This document shows, piece after piece, positions 56,694 to 64,000 of a stretch of 64,000 nucleotides of DNA; position 1 is the first letter of the stretch; every line of letters begins with the position of its first letter. The stretch is taken from positions 1 through 64,000 of the forward strand of contig NZ_KB907549.1 of assembly GCF_000382125.1 (NCBI RefSeq), read 5' to 3'. A program made the translations under genes and the position numbers. The notes under the pieces are model-generated. The model ran no database searches. It saw only the letters and a list, made by a program, of their open reading frames with translations, and had not been told where the DNA came from. The DNA comes from Eudoraea adriatica DSM 19308. GTDB lineage: Bacteria; Bacteroidota; Bacteroidia; Flavobacteriales; Flavobacteriaceae.

Positions 56694-57281
56694 TTATTCG
56701 CTATCTGCTTTCGTCAGAGAAATAGCCATAGCTTCTGCGTAGGTCAATATCAAAACCTGACCAATATGGAGTTGTTCCATAAAAGCCGCATCCTTCATGG
56801 GAATAGTTAAATAGTTTCCATTAGGGCCTTCTACAGTAGCCAGCATCTTAGGCCTGTTAAGTATTTCAATAGTTACCACAGCCTTAATCATTGTTCCAAC
56901 AGCCCCTGCCGGAGCTTCCTCAACAGAAGCTTTTCCTTCACCCTCCAAAACTACTAATGGTTCTGCCAACTCAGTAGCAGTTGGTGCTCTAAACTCTGCC
57001 TTTAAATAGGTATAGTAGTCAAAATTGATTTTATCACCAACAGCGATTTCATTAAACCTTTCCACTTCCGGGCCGGCAGTGACGGTTACCAGCTCACCAT
57101 CGGGTCCTTTTAAGGTTACCTCGCGGGTTTCTTTCACGATATCCGTTACTGTTCCCTGCGATGTAACAAGACTTAATCTTTCTCTTGGCTCTATTGTACT
57201 ATCTATTTCCTGTCCCAACAAAGGAGAAGTTAAGCATGTGCAAAAGAATAAAGCAATGGCATAAATTTTAAGTGTTTTCAT
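56694..57281 (-). CDS. Exported protein of unknown function
   Basis: A 195-residue protein with Sec signal (IYAIALFFCTCLTSPLLG). The mature part is beta-rich with a segment TVTDIVKETREVTLKGPDGELVTVTAGPEVERFNEIAVGDKINFDYYTY, resembling a domain found in exported Bacteroidota proteins. It may form a small periplasmic beta-barrel. No catalytic or metal motif is apparent. It is a single-gene unit with its own terminator. Confidence 0.65.
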   Translation of the reverse strand: MKTLKIYAIALFFCTCLTSPLLGQEIDSTIEPRERLSLVTSQGTVTDIVKETREVTLKGPDGELVTVTAGPEVERFNEIAVGDKINFDYYTYLKAEFRAPTATELAEPLVVLEGEGKASVEEAPAGAVGTMIKAVVTIEILNRPKMLATVEGPNGNYLTIPMKDAAFMEQLHIGQVLILTYAEAMAISLTKADSE

Positions 57282-57482
57282 ACAAAGTATTTTTTTTATT
57301 TTTTACGGAGTTTTACCCTATGGTATTCCTCGATTTTTGTGTTCAGCGCCAAAAGTAATTTTTTTATTTAGTTTACTAAAGTATGTAGGCTAATAATGTG
57401 GTAAGTTTTTAAAGATTATCAGCCATAAAATGAAGTGAGACCATTTTACGCTAACAAACAGGTCTAAATCAGTTGTACATGC

Positions 57483-58646
57483 CTAGGCAATTTCATGCGG
57501 TTTATAGGATTCAGATAATGCCAGATCACAGTAGTTATTTATGTTCTCTACTATCTCTCTAGTTCGCGGAGAATTTAGAAGTCCGTCTGGAATTTTTCCT
57601 TCAATAGAAGCGGCCATCTTTTTATAAATTTTAACTACTTCTTCAATGGAACCGGAATTTAGAATTAGCTTGGCTGTCAATCCTTTCCTGATTTTTACAT
57701 TTTCCGTAAAGACCTTTTTATTATTATAAACTTCCGCCAGTGTTGCAATAGCCATTACCTGTGGAATAGCACAAAATCTGAATGCCCGTTCATTCCTCAA
57801 TAGTTTCAAGTAATCCAGGCAGTCTGTGGCATGAGAAAGTGCGTCGTTTACCATATGATTGAGGCACGAAAGAGATTCCGGTTTTTCGTGGTTTAAGGAA
57901 AAACTTTCAAATGTGGGGCCGTATAAGGTCCAAACCTCTTCCGGCCAAAAGATTCTGTTTTCGTCCAGGTCCTCTTTATAATCCCTGACAATGTTGGTTT
58001 TTTGCAAAAAAAGGCCCATTGAATTTGCAAGCACCTCTTTAGTTTTCAATTCCCTGCTCTCAATTTCGGAAGCGGCAAAAAGCTCAGACAATCCAATTCC
58101 AACCAAACCGGCAACATAATGGCAATACAAATTGTAATCCTCAATAGAAGTTATTTTGGATTCCACAAAGTCTGCCATCCCGTCCCCCATCTTTTTACAG
58201 ATCTCTGTTATTATTTTCTGGTATTTTTCATCAAGCACTAAAAACGCGTCGATTACCTTATCATAATTGGCAAGCAGATCGCGGTATTCCTGTTTATCTC
58301 CTACATTGGTAAGACTCCAACCTTCTTCAAAGTTTTTTGCATAAAATTCACGAAGCAGAAGAATTTTAGCTTCATTAGATAAATCCATATCATCCTCAAC
58401 GGAATCGAGTCCTCTTAAAATGAGATAAAAAATACAAACAACATCACTTATCTCTTCCGGTAACTGTCTTATAACTGCAGCAAATGATCTTGATACCTTA
58501 TCGAGGGTATCATAGCAAAATATAAGGCTTTCATTATTTTTTAAATTGTCATTCTTATGTTGGCCCACGATTTTTTTACCCCCTAATTTCAGTTTAAAAA
58601 GGGCGGCCATCTCTTTTGGTTTCAAAATAGATTTCTTTATAGACAT
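57483..58646 (-). CDS. Eukaryote-type squalene synthase (farnesyl-diphosphate farnesyltransferase)
   Basis: A 387-residue enzyme of the trans-isoprenyl diphosphate synthase fold that joins two farnesyl diphosphates to squalene using NADPH. The first Asp-rich motif is YLILRGLDSVEDDM (D81, E84, D85, D86), the second is FLQKTNIVRDYKEDL (D222, E225, D226), followed by RIFWPEEVWTLYG. LYCHYVAGLVGIGLS is also present. These segments are close to animal and fungal squalene synthase and differ from the usual bacterial HpnC/HpnD. The C-terminal membrane anchor of eukaryotic enzymes is not evident. It is downstream of the LolA-like gene by 36 bp, and of the MMPL gene beyond it. Confidence 0.88.
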   Translation of the reverse strand: MSIKKSILKPKEMAALFKLKLGGKKIVGQHKNDNLKNNESLIFCYDTLDKVSRSFAAVIRQLPEEISDVVCIFYLILRGLDSVEDDMDLSNEAKILLLREFYAKNFEEGWSLTNVGDKQEYRDLLANYDKVIDAFLVLDEKYQKIITEICKKMGDGMADFVESKITSIEDYNLYCHYVAGLVGIGLSELFAASEIESRELKTKEVLANSMGLFLQKTNIVRDYKEDLDENRIFWPEEVWTLYGPTFESFSLNHEKPESLSCLNHMVNDALSHATDCLDYLKLLRNERAFRFCAIPQVMAIATLAEVYNNKKVFTENVKIRKGLTAKLILNSGSIEEVVKIYKKMAASIEGKIPDGLLNSPRTREIVENINNYCDLALSESYKPHEIA

Positions 58647-58682
58647 GACAAGTTATTTTTCAAGGCGTAAGCCTTTTACTGT

Positions 58683-59444
58683 TTAGTTGATTACGGGCTC
58701 AATGGTAAAATTCTCTTCCTTTAAATCGGGCCTTGCATTGATTTTCAAAATCTTTATTTCGTTGTGCTTCGCTTTTTTAAGGTCTTTATTCACCATAAAC
58801 ATGGGATGGGTTTTTCCTTTTAGCTCCCCAATAGCCTGAAAATCGGAATAGGTTGTAATACTTTTTTGTGAACCATCCTTATCAAAGGCTGTAATTTTTA
58901 AAATTCGATACGTGTTTTTTTCAATTAAATAAATGGTTTTACCATTCTCAAGATCCCGGATGTCAATAACTTCTAATTTGTAACATAATTTACCTTCAAA
59001 TTCTTCATTTCCTTTAAACTCAAGACTTAACTGTGAGGGGTCTTTGGAAGTATAATTAGCAATAGAAACCCCGGAATTGACCAACTCCATATTTTTGGGA
59101 GTTGCTTTCATCTTTCTGATTTTACCATTGGCCGGTGTAAATATTTCTATTAATCCGGTCTCGTCGGGATAATCCGTAATAACAATCGTTATCCCTTTTA
59201 ACTTAGGTGGTTGCTGAACCACGGTTTTGGTCCATTCCACACCTTCTGATTTTCCTATAAGAACATTGTATTGCTTTTCTTTAAACTTGCCATTACTCGC
59301 AATCTCCTTTATCTCAAGTAATAGTTCCAGGTTTGCCGTCAAAAGCTGATCTGCTGCCTTTTCAAAAATATCCCGGGCATTATTCTGCCCCATCAGAGGC
59401 ATACAAAAGGCTGCAAATAGCACTACTAATTTAAGCTTCAACAT
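58683..59444 (-). CDS. LolA-like outer-membrane lipoprotein-sorting protein
   Basis: About 253 residues from ATG 59444 (MLKLKLVVLFAAFCMPLMGQ), giving a signal peptide; a start six codons upstream is possible. The mature part resembles the LolA/LolB-like fold: WTKTVVQQPPKLKGITIVITDYPDETGLIEIFTPANGKIRKMKATPKN, then FEGKLCYKLEVIDIRDLENGKTIYLIEKNTYRILKITAFDKDGSQKSITTYSDFQAIGE. In many bacteria such proteins stand beside MMPL/RND transporters and act as periplasmic lipid carriers. Here it lies between an MMPL gene and a squalene synthase gene, suggesting transport of an isoprenoid lipid. Confidence 0.82.
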   Translation of the reverse strand: MLKLKLVVLFAAFCMPLMGQNNARDIFEKAADQLLTANLELLLEIKEIASNGKFKEKQYNVLIGKSEGVEWTKTVVQQPPKLKGITIVITDYPDETGLIEIFTPANGKIRKMKATPKNMELVNSGVSIANYTSKDPSQLSLEFKGNEEFEGKLCYKLEVIDIRDLENGKTIYLIEKNTYRILKITAFDKDGSQKSITTYSDFQAIGELKGKTHPMFMVNKDLKKAKHNEIKILKINARPDLKEENFTIEPVIN

Positions 59445-59605
59445 AGATAACAATATTACCAAATTTTGAGGAAAATCAGTACTCTTCCCAATATTATATG
59501 GTAAAACAGTATTTACTAAGATCTAAAAGGGTTGATTTACAGTACCAACAAATCCCCTCAACAAATTTTACAAGGATCGTACCATTATCTGCTTACAATT
59601 ATAAA

Positions 59606-61846
59606 TTACTCAAGAAATTCCGGCCTTGTAAGAATTACTATCGCCGGAACCAAAAACAGTGAACTAATGAGGCAGGTAGTAATGGAGATGACAATCAAAG
59701 CACCGAAATACTTTAAAGGGGTAAAATTAGATAAGATAAGTGGCATAAAACCAACAATAACCGAAAGAGCATTTATGATAATTCCCCTGCCTGAAGTGTT
59801 GAGCGTTATGCGTACTGCCTTCCTGTGATCATGACCTCTGGATCTTTCTGTCTTAAAGCGCCATAAAAAGTGAATCGTATAGTCTACGCCTACGCCAATC
59901 ATAATCGACGATAGCAGGGCTGTGGCGATGTCTAAGGCAATTCCAAATATTCCCATCAATCCAAATAGCACCACTATTGCTATAGTTATTGGTAATCCGG
60001 AAAGCAATCCAGCTTTTGGAGAACGCAATACAAAACTCAAAATGATAAAAACCACAGCCAGAGCAAAAATCAAAGATTTAATCTGCCCTTTTACCACTAT
60101 ATCCGCCAATTCAATTTCTGTAAGTCCTGCCCCGGCAGCATATCGAACATTTGGATCGTCCTTTGTAAGTGTATTAATCTTCTTCAGCACCCTTTTATTG
60201 GCGCTATTGCTCCCATCTTTGAGACTTATTAAAATTCTTGCGTTTTCGTAATTGTAATCCAGGAATTGGGAGATATCGTCTTCATTACCACCAAGTGAAA
60301 ACATTTCAATTAACTGGTAAATCTCCTCCGAGGTTTCGGGAATTTCATTATAACCTTCTTCCGTTAATTCGTAAAACCCCTTGCTGAGTTCTTTTACCAG
60401 TGAAACGGGGGAACTTACAAGTCCTACCGCAGGGTCTTTTATTATTTCCTTTTCATAAAATTCCATCCTTTTCATTACTTCCGGAGTGAGTACATCCCCG
60501 GAAAAAAGCAAAGAAATAAATTGGGAGCCCCCAAACTTTTCATTTATGAGTTTTGTTGAACGTCCAACCTCCGATTTAGCCGAAAAGTAGCTTTCTACAT
60601 TGGTATCTACTTTAAGGAAAAATACTCCAACTACTCCTATAATTGTTACAAAAACAGCACTTGCGATAATTGTTTTTGGATGCCCGGTTACCCAATTTCC
60701 CATGCGTACCAGCCCTCGATCCAGAACAGAATTCTTTTTTTTGCCCTTCGCGGAACCTTTGTCCTTTAGTTTAAAAAAGGACAGCATTGCGGGTAAAAAC
60801 CATAGACTCAGCAGTAAGGCAAAGCCTATACCAATAGCGGTAAGCACGCCTAACTCTGCCGCAGGCATCATTGTATGGCTAAGTAAACCCAGTATCCCTC
60901 CAATAGTCGTGACCCCGGTTATAAGTATGGGCTTCTTCAGGTCTTTGTATATCTGTTTGCAAATTTCTTTCATCGATAGCGATTCCTCAGCCCCCGCCAG
61001 TTCCTGGTAGTGTGCTATTAAGTGAATCCCATAATCATTGGCTATGGCAATTATCATAATGGGCATGAGAATGCTGAACAGCGAAATCTTCCACCCAAAA
61101 AAGGCCATCAATCCAAATGAGAGAATAATACTCATAAGAACAATAAGAAAGGGCATGAATACCCCTTTCCATTCGCGAAATGAAAAGTATAACATAAAGA
61201 CCATAAGAAACATGGCAATGGGAAGCAGTACAATTAAATCGTTTAAGATATTACCTGAAATAGAATGCCTTATAAAGGGCAGGCCGCCTATAAGGGTTTC
61301 TTCCTTACCCGGGTTTGCAGCTATCACTTCTTTGATTTCATCTATAATTATATCCGGTGTCCCCGTGTTTTTTATCAGAACCAGGGAAACAAGGCTAAAA
61401 TCGTCTGAAAAGAACCTGTTGGCCATGCTGTTTGAGGCTATTCTCTTCTTTAGGGCTTCAAAACCGGCTTGACTATCAGGAATATCCTCAAAGAAAGGTG
61501 TCATAGACATCAATCCGTCTTCAATGGAAATTTCCTGTGCATTGAAAGGAGAGATAATCCTGTCTAAACCTTCCAGTGTGCTTAAATCGGTTGCAAGCGA
61601 TTCCAGTCTGTTCAAGGTTGTCGCATTTACAACATCCTCAGCATTCAGCATTAGCAAAATCATTTCACTTCCCCCGAAAATACTATCCAGCTCCTTCAGG
61701 TAAATTTTGTTTTTGATGGTATCAGGTACATAATCATCTACATTGGCATTTATTTGGAGCCTGGGAATTAGCAGCAATGAAAGCAGGGTAATAACAGTTG
61801 CTGCTATTACAATTATGGAACGGTACTTAATAATTTTATCCTGCAT
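59606..61846 (-). CDS. MMPL/RND superfamily exporter
   Basis: A 746-residue membrane transporter with the duplicated RND topology: a signal-like first helix (IIVIAATVITLLSLLLIP), a large periplasmic loop (AEDVVNATTLNRLESLATDLS...), five to six helices with GMLSIGIDYGIHL-type motif (here AIANDYGIHLIAHYQE), then a second loop and helices with IMIGVGVDYTIHFLWRFKTERSRG. MMPL proteins export lipids, for example hopanoids (HpnN) or mycolates. The two Asp-Tyr-Gly/Thr-Ile-His segments are the proton-relay motifs. It is the first gene of the lipid transport group, with LolA-like and squalene synthase genes downstream. Confidence 0.92.
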   Translation of the reverse strand: MQDKIIKYRSIIVIAATVITLLSLLLIPRLQINANVDDYVPDTIKNKIYLKELDSIFGGSEMILLMLNAEDVVNATTLNRLESLATDLSTLEGLDRIISPFNAQEISIEDGLMSMTPFFEDIPDSQAGFEALKKRIASNSMANRFFSDDFSLVSLVLIKNTGTPDIIIDEIKEVIAANPGKEETLIGGLPFIRHSISGNILNDLIVLLPIAMFLMVFMLYFSFREWKGVFMPFLIVLMSIILSFGLMAFFGWKISLFSILMPIMIIAIANDYGIHLIAHYQELAGAEESLSMKEICKQIYKDLKKPILITGVTTIGGILGLLSHTMMPAAELGVLTAIGIGFALLLSLWFLPAMLSFFKLKDKGSAKGKKKNSVLDRGLVRMGNWVTGHPKTIIASAVFVTIIGVVGVFFLKVDTNVESYFSAKSEVGRSTKLINEKFGGSQFISLLFSGDVLTPEVMKRMEFYEKEIIKDPAVGLVSSPVSLVKELSKGFYELTEEGYNEIPETSEEIYQLIEMFSLGGNEDDISQFLDYNYENARILISLKDGSNSANKRVLKKINTLTKDDPNVRYAAGAGLTEIELADIVVKGQIKSLIFALAVVFIILSFVLRSPKAGLLSGLPITIAIVVLFGLMGIFGIALDIATALLSSIMIGVGVDYTIHFLWRFKTERSRGHDHRKAVRITLNTSGRGIIINALSVIVGFMPLILSNFTPLKYFGALIVISITTCLISSLFLVPAIVILTRPEFLE

Positions 61847-62382
61847 TATGCTAAACCAGTTATTACTTAATTCCCCGATAAAAGTTAATCCAGATTGCCT
61901 TGAGATGAGAAAGAAATTAAGATAAAATAAAAGCTCTGAATCCGTGAGATAAATGTAATTTATTTCTTAAACAAAAAAACCTAAATCCCCGGATTTCTAT
62001 ACCAAAAACATCTTTTTGGTGCGGATTTCAAATTAGAAAACATCCGAAAATCATTTAAAGGAAAAAGTTCTAATTAGAGTTACTAATGCTTAAAAAGTTG
62101 ATTTTAAACCATGTGCTTTTTGGCAGACCTTATGTATGTCCATGGCTTATTAGTTCTAATAGTTGTGATAACCACATATATATGACTTTTTGTGTTCTAT
62201 AAATATTGCTGGTAATTAGTTTTATTGTAAACAATACATTAGTATATTTGCCCCGCAAAATATTAGCGTATTTTGTAGGGTAGCGCAGCTTCCACCTCCC
62301 CCACCTACGCCAAGGCTTCGGTGGATTCGGTGGACAGGCAGCTTCGGTGAACTAGTTGTAAAGACCAAGTAATAAAATAAAA
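61847..62382. other. Intergenic region before tRNA-Arg with promoter and degenerate repeat
   Basis: No protein gene. TATATTTG (62243-62250) is a perfect -7 consensus about 130 bp before the tRNA, preceded by TTATTG. From about 62280 to 62350 lies a G/C-rich stretch with CTACGCCAAGGCTTCGGTGG followed by GATTCGGTGGACAGGCAGC, a degenerate dyad of a kind I remember as repeated in flavobacterial intergenic DNA. An open frame on the minus strand across the tRNA (62222-62476) is an artefact. Confidence 0.5.
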
Positions 62383-62456
62383 GGTCGCGTAGCTCAGCTG
62401 GATAGAGCATCTGCCTTCTAAGCAGACGGTCACAGGTTCGAATCCTGTCGCGATCA
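62383..62456 (+). tRNA. tRNA-Arg(TCT)
   Basis: A complete cloverleaf: acceptor GGTCGCG (62383-62389) pairing with CGCGATC (62449-62455; one G-U pair), discriminator A62456, anticodon stem TCTGC/GCAGA with loop CTTCTAA and anticodon TCT at 62417-62419, T arm with GGTTCGAATCC. CCA is not encoded. A terminator hairpin follows after ten bases. Confidence 0.95.
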
Positions 62457-62615
62457 CTTAAGAATGAAAAGTCCACATACGTGGGCTTTTTTTATTTGAG
62501 TGAGATTTGAACTTGTTCAGGAATCGAAGTGAGAATAAAAAAGAACAAATCTTTGATTTGTAACTTTTCATTTAGACTACGGAGAAGGAAGGATATTCAA
62601 TCCTGTCGCGATCAC
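62441..62615 (+). repeat. Duplication of the tRNA-Arg 3' end
   Basis: AATCCTGTCGCGATCAC (17 bases) occurs at the tRNA 3' end (62441-62457) and again at 62599-62615. The second copy is preceded by GGAAGGATATTC and followed after eight bases by a hairpin (62624-62649), the same order as at tRNA-Pro. The spacer (about 62494-62598) contains AGGAATCGAAGTGAGAATAAAAAAG. Confidence 0.75.
62467..62493 (+). terminator. terminator after tRNA-Arg
   Basis: AAAAGTCCAC (62467-62476) pairs with GTGGGCTTTT (62481-62490; one G-U pair) across an ATAC loop and runs into more Ts. Confidence 0.85.
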
Positions 62616-62623
62616 GACACTCA

Positions 62624-62649
62624 AAAAACCACGCTTCATGCGTGGTTTT
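62624..62649 (+). terminator. terminator after the second tRNA-Arg 3'-end copy
   Basis: AAAACCACGC pairs with GCGTGGTTTT across TTCAT, a perfect 10-bp stem with flanking A- and T-runs. Confidence 0.85.
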
Positions 62650-62928
62650 GTATTTTCTGAAGTGTTGAAAGCTCAGGCTTTCATAAATGAAGGAAATACA
62701 AAATAACAAGGCAACGCCTTGTGTGGTTTTTTATTTGCTGCATTGAACTTAAAGGAAAACCGTCTTTGTCCTCCGCAGTGCAGCGGAGGAGGAAGGTAAT
62801 CCTATTGGCAGGATGCCACCGCACCAGCCACTCCTTCGCGTTGCTGCTTTGGAAGAGCATGGTGGCCCTTCACTGTCACCATAACTTTAATATTATTCGA
62901 AAAGCGGGTAAATCTAAATGCTTTTTTT
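62650..62928. repeat. Further degenerate tRNA-associated module
   Basis: AATAACAAGGCAACGCCTTG followed by TGTGGTTTTTTATTTGC (62700-62737) is similar to the spacer after tRNA-Pro at about 245-290. GAAGGTAATCCT (62792-62803) is identical to 312-323 of the tRNA-Pro region, where it joins the second tRNA 3'-end copy. A 73-codon frame across this stretch is not considered coding. Confidence 0.5.
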
Positions 62929-63576
62929 TTAGTTTGCATTAATAACTTTACCCGAACCCGAAATATTGGCTTCTATAGTCGGTGCTCCTTTGTAATAAAC
63001 ATCCCCACTACCTTCTATATTTACATTTAATATACCCGTAGGGTGAACTTCACAATCGCCACTGCCAATTATTTCTACATTACAATCTGACACAATGAAT
63101 TGAAATCCTTTGAGTATTCCATTTCCCTCATTCTCCACTGTCAAACTTTCAGCGCGCCCTGTTACACTAATGTTTCCGGTTCCAGAATTGTAGATATTAA
63201 AGTTTCCGCTTTCATTAACATTGGATATGACAAAATTGCCAATTCCCGTATTTTCAATTCCAGTGATCCTTTTAGAAACAATATTGGCTTTTAAACTTAT
63301 ATCCCTGTAATTTCGATCATCCAAATACAGTCTGAGCTCATTATCTACCACTTCGGTTTTTACCCGTTGGATTATATTGTCATCTGCCGTAATCTCTACG
63401 GATTGAAAGTCACCTTGGGTAATAGTAACTTCGAAAACACCTTCACTACTAACTTTAGTAAATTCGGCAACATTTCTAAATTCTGAAATTGGGGTTCCGG
63501 AACCTGCAATAGTATCCTTGGTACATGCAGTTAAACTAAATAGTAAAATACAGATTAAAATAATAAAGCGTTTCAT
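62929..63576 (-). CDS. GIN domain (DUF2807) lipoprotein
   Basis: A 215-residue exported lipoprotein (lipobox LFSLTACTKD). The mature part is a repetitive beta-helix of the head GIN domain family: VSSEGVFEVTITQGDFQSVEITADDNIIQRVKTEVVDNELRLYLDD, then repeated units with GxGxx such as IENTGIGNFVISNVNESGNFNIYNSGTGNISVTG and IIGSGDCEVHPTGILNVNIEGSGDVYYKG. The family is common in Bacteroidota and likely surface-exposed; its role is unknown. It reads toward the tRNA region on the minus strand. Confidence 0.88.
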   Translation of the reverse strand: MKRFIILICILLFSLTACTKDTIAGSGTPISEFRNVAEFTKVSSEGVFEVTITQGDFQSVEITADDNIIQRVKTEVVDNELRLYLDDRNYRDISLKANIVSKRITGIENTGIGNFVISNVNESGNFNIYNSGTGNISVTGRAESLTVENEGNGILKGFQFIVSDCNVEIIGSGDCEVHPTGILNVNIEGSGDVYYKGAPTIEANISGSGKVINAN

Positions 63577-63755
63577 AATACTTGGATTAGGGTTATAATT
63601 GTTTTATAATTCTTCTTTGGATGGATTAGCCGAATTAAGTTTATGGGTAATTCTCTGATTCGTGTGAAAATTCCGTTCATATACACTACCCATCTTGAAT
63701 ATTGTCTTGTGTCATGATTTGATATTTAATTAAACTCGGGTTTATAAAATTAATC

Positions 63756-64000
63756 TTATCCTATTATGTTCGTTATGAGTATAATTAATGGTATGCCATT
63801 AAGAGTAGCATGAGAGATCAGGAATATGGTGTTATTTTGATATCTCTGCGTTATATAGGACATAAATAGTGCGCCCGGCAATACCATAACTGCGTTATAT
63901 GGTGCAAACAAGTGAAATGATGTCCATAATAATCCATGCACGATCCATGTATATTTGCCATGAGTCAATTCCTGACGCGGCCATAAATAGCCCCGCCATA
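63756..64000 (-). CDS. CPBP family intramembrane metalloprotease (5' part outside window)
   Basis: The open frame continues to the window edge, so only the C-terminal 80 or so residues are seen: WRGYLWPRQELTHGKYTWIV followed by HGLLWTSFHLFAPYNAVMVLPGALFMSYITQRYQNNTIFLISHATLNGIPLIILI. This is the CPBP (ABI/CAAX) pattern: GWRGYL follows the first Glu-Glu motif, HGLLWTSFHL is the second motif and ISHATLN the third. The catalytic Glu-Glu pair would lie just upstream, outside the window. Such proteases process prenylated or small peptides in bacteria. Confidence 0.75.
   Translation of the reverse strand, partial: WRGYLWPRQELTHGKYTWIVHGLLWTSFHLFAPYNAVMVLPGALFMSYITQRYQNNTIFLISHATLNGIPLIILITNIIG

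Noticed and set aside
62222-62476. 84-codon minus-strand open frame across tRNA-Arg
   Set aside because: It contains RDRIRTCDRLLRRQMLYPAELRDL, the well-known translation of the antisense strand of a tRNA; not a gene.
62721-62942. 73-codon plus-strand open frame between tRNA-Arg and the GIN lipoprotein gene
   Set aside because: Lies in degenerate tRNA-associated repeats and overlaps the end of the GIN gene; no homology recognised.

Overview
This window is chromosomal DNA of a Bacteroidota bacterium, most likely a marine member of the Flavobacteriaceae. The reasons are moderate GC, TAnnTTTG-type -7 promoter elements, lipoproteins with acidic residues after the lipobox Cys, a PorP/SprF-family protein of gliding/type IX secretion type, a laminarinase-type GH16 lipoprotein, a sulfatase, and tRNA genes surrounded by degenerate repeats. 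No species can be named from this.

Layout. 0-0.7 kb: the tail of a GIY-YIG nuclease gene runs into tRNA-Pro(TGG), followed by partial copies of the tRNA 3' end, each with its own hairpin. 0.7-2.8 kb: GH16 glucanase lipoprotein with an unusual insertion. 3-14.5 kb: mostly minus-strand stress, signalling and metabolic genes (cyclase-TPR protein, TreT-like trehalose synthase, S41 protease, aldo/keto reductase, TPR membrane protein). 14.2-28.6 kb: an AraC regulator divergent from a long plus-strand gene series whose products nearly all carry export signals (ABM-like protein, NTF2-like protein, two esterases, Tat-type aldo/keto reductase, flavodoxin, one 2Fe-2S subunit and three tandem molybdopterin hydroxylase subunits).

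28.7-46.1 kb: a stress/dormancy-like island. It holds erythromycin esterase, LigD-type primase-polymerase, a sigma-like protein, paralogous small helical proteins, FtsH, DegP/HtrA, PEP synthase, a PNPOx-like protein, dodecin, methyltransferase, archease, RtcB, phosphoribosyltransferase, an alpha/beta hydrolase and a bactofilin-like membrane protein. Every promoter region inside this island carries one or two FNR/CRP-like palindromes of the form TGAY-N4-RTCA. For seven promoters a TAnnTTTG-like -7 element lies exactly 23 bp from the palindrome, the geometry of a class II (about -41) activator site. I consider this the most interesting signal in the window. The gene content resembles the hypoxia/dormancy (DosR) regulon of Mycobacterium tuberculosis.

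46-56 kb: thioesterase, a PD40-type envelope protein and PorP/SprF-SPOR protein, a LuxR-type response regulator with Glu at the phosphoacceptor position, an AI-2E-type permease, and an arylsulfatase. 56-62 kb: small envelope proteins and a minus-strand group of MMPL exporter, LolA-like protein and a eukaryote-type squalene synthase, probably for making and moving an isoprenoid lipid. 62-64 kb: tRNA-Arg(TCT) with the same kind of 3'-end repeat modules as tRNA-Pro, a GIN-domain lipoprotein, and a CPBP protease cut by the window edge. All functions are read from motifs and context; no database search was run.
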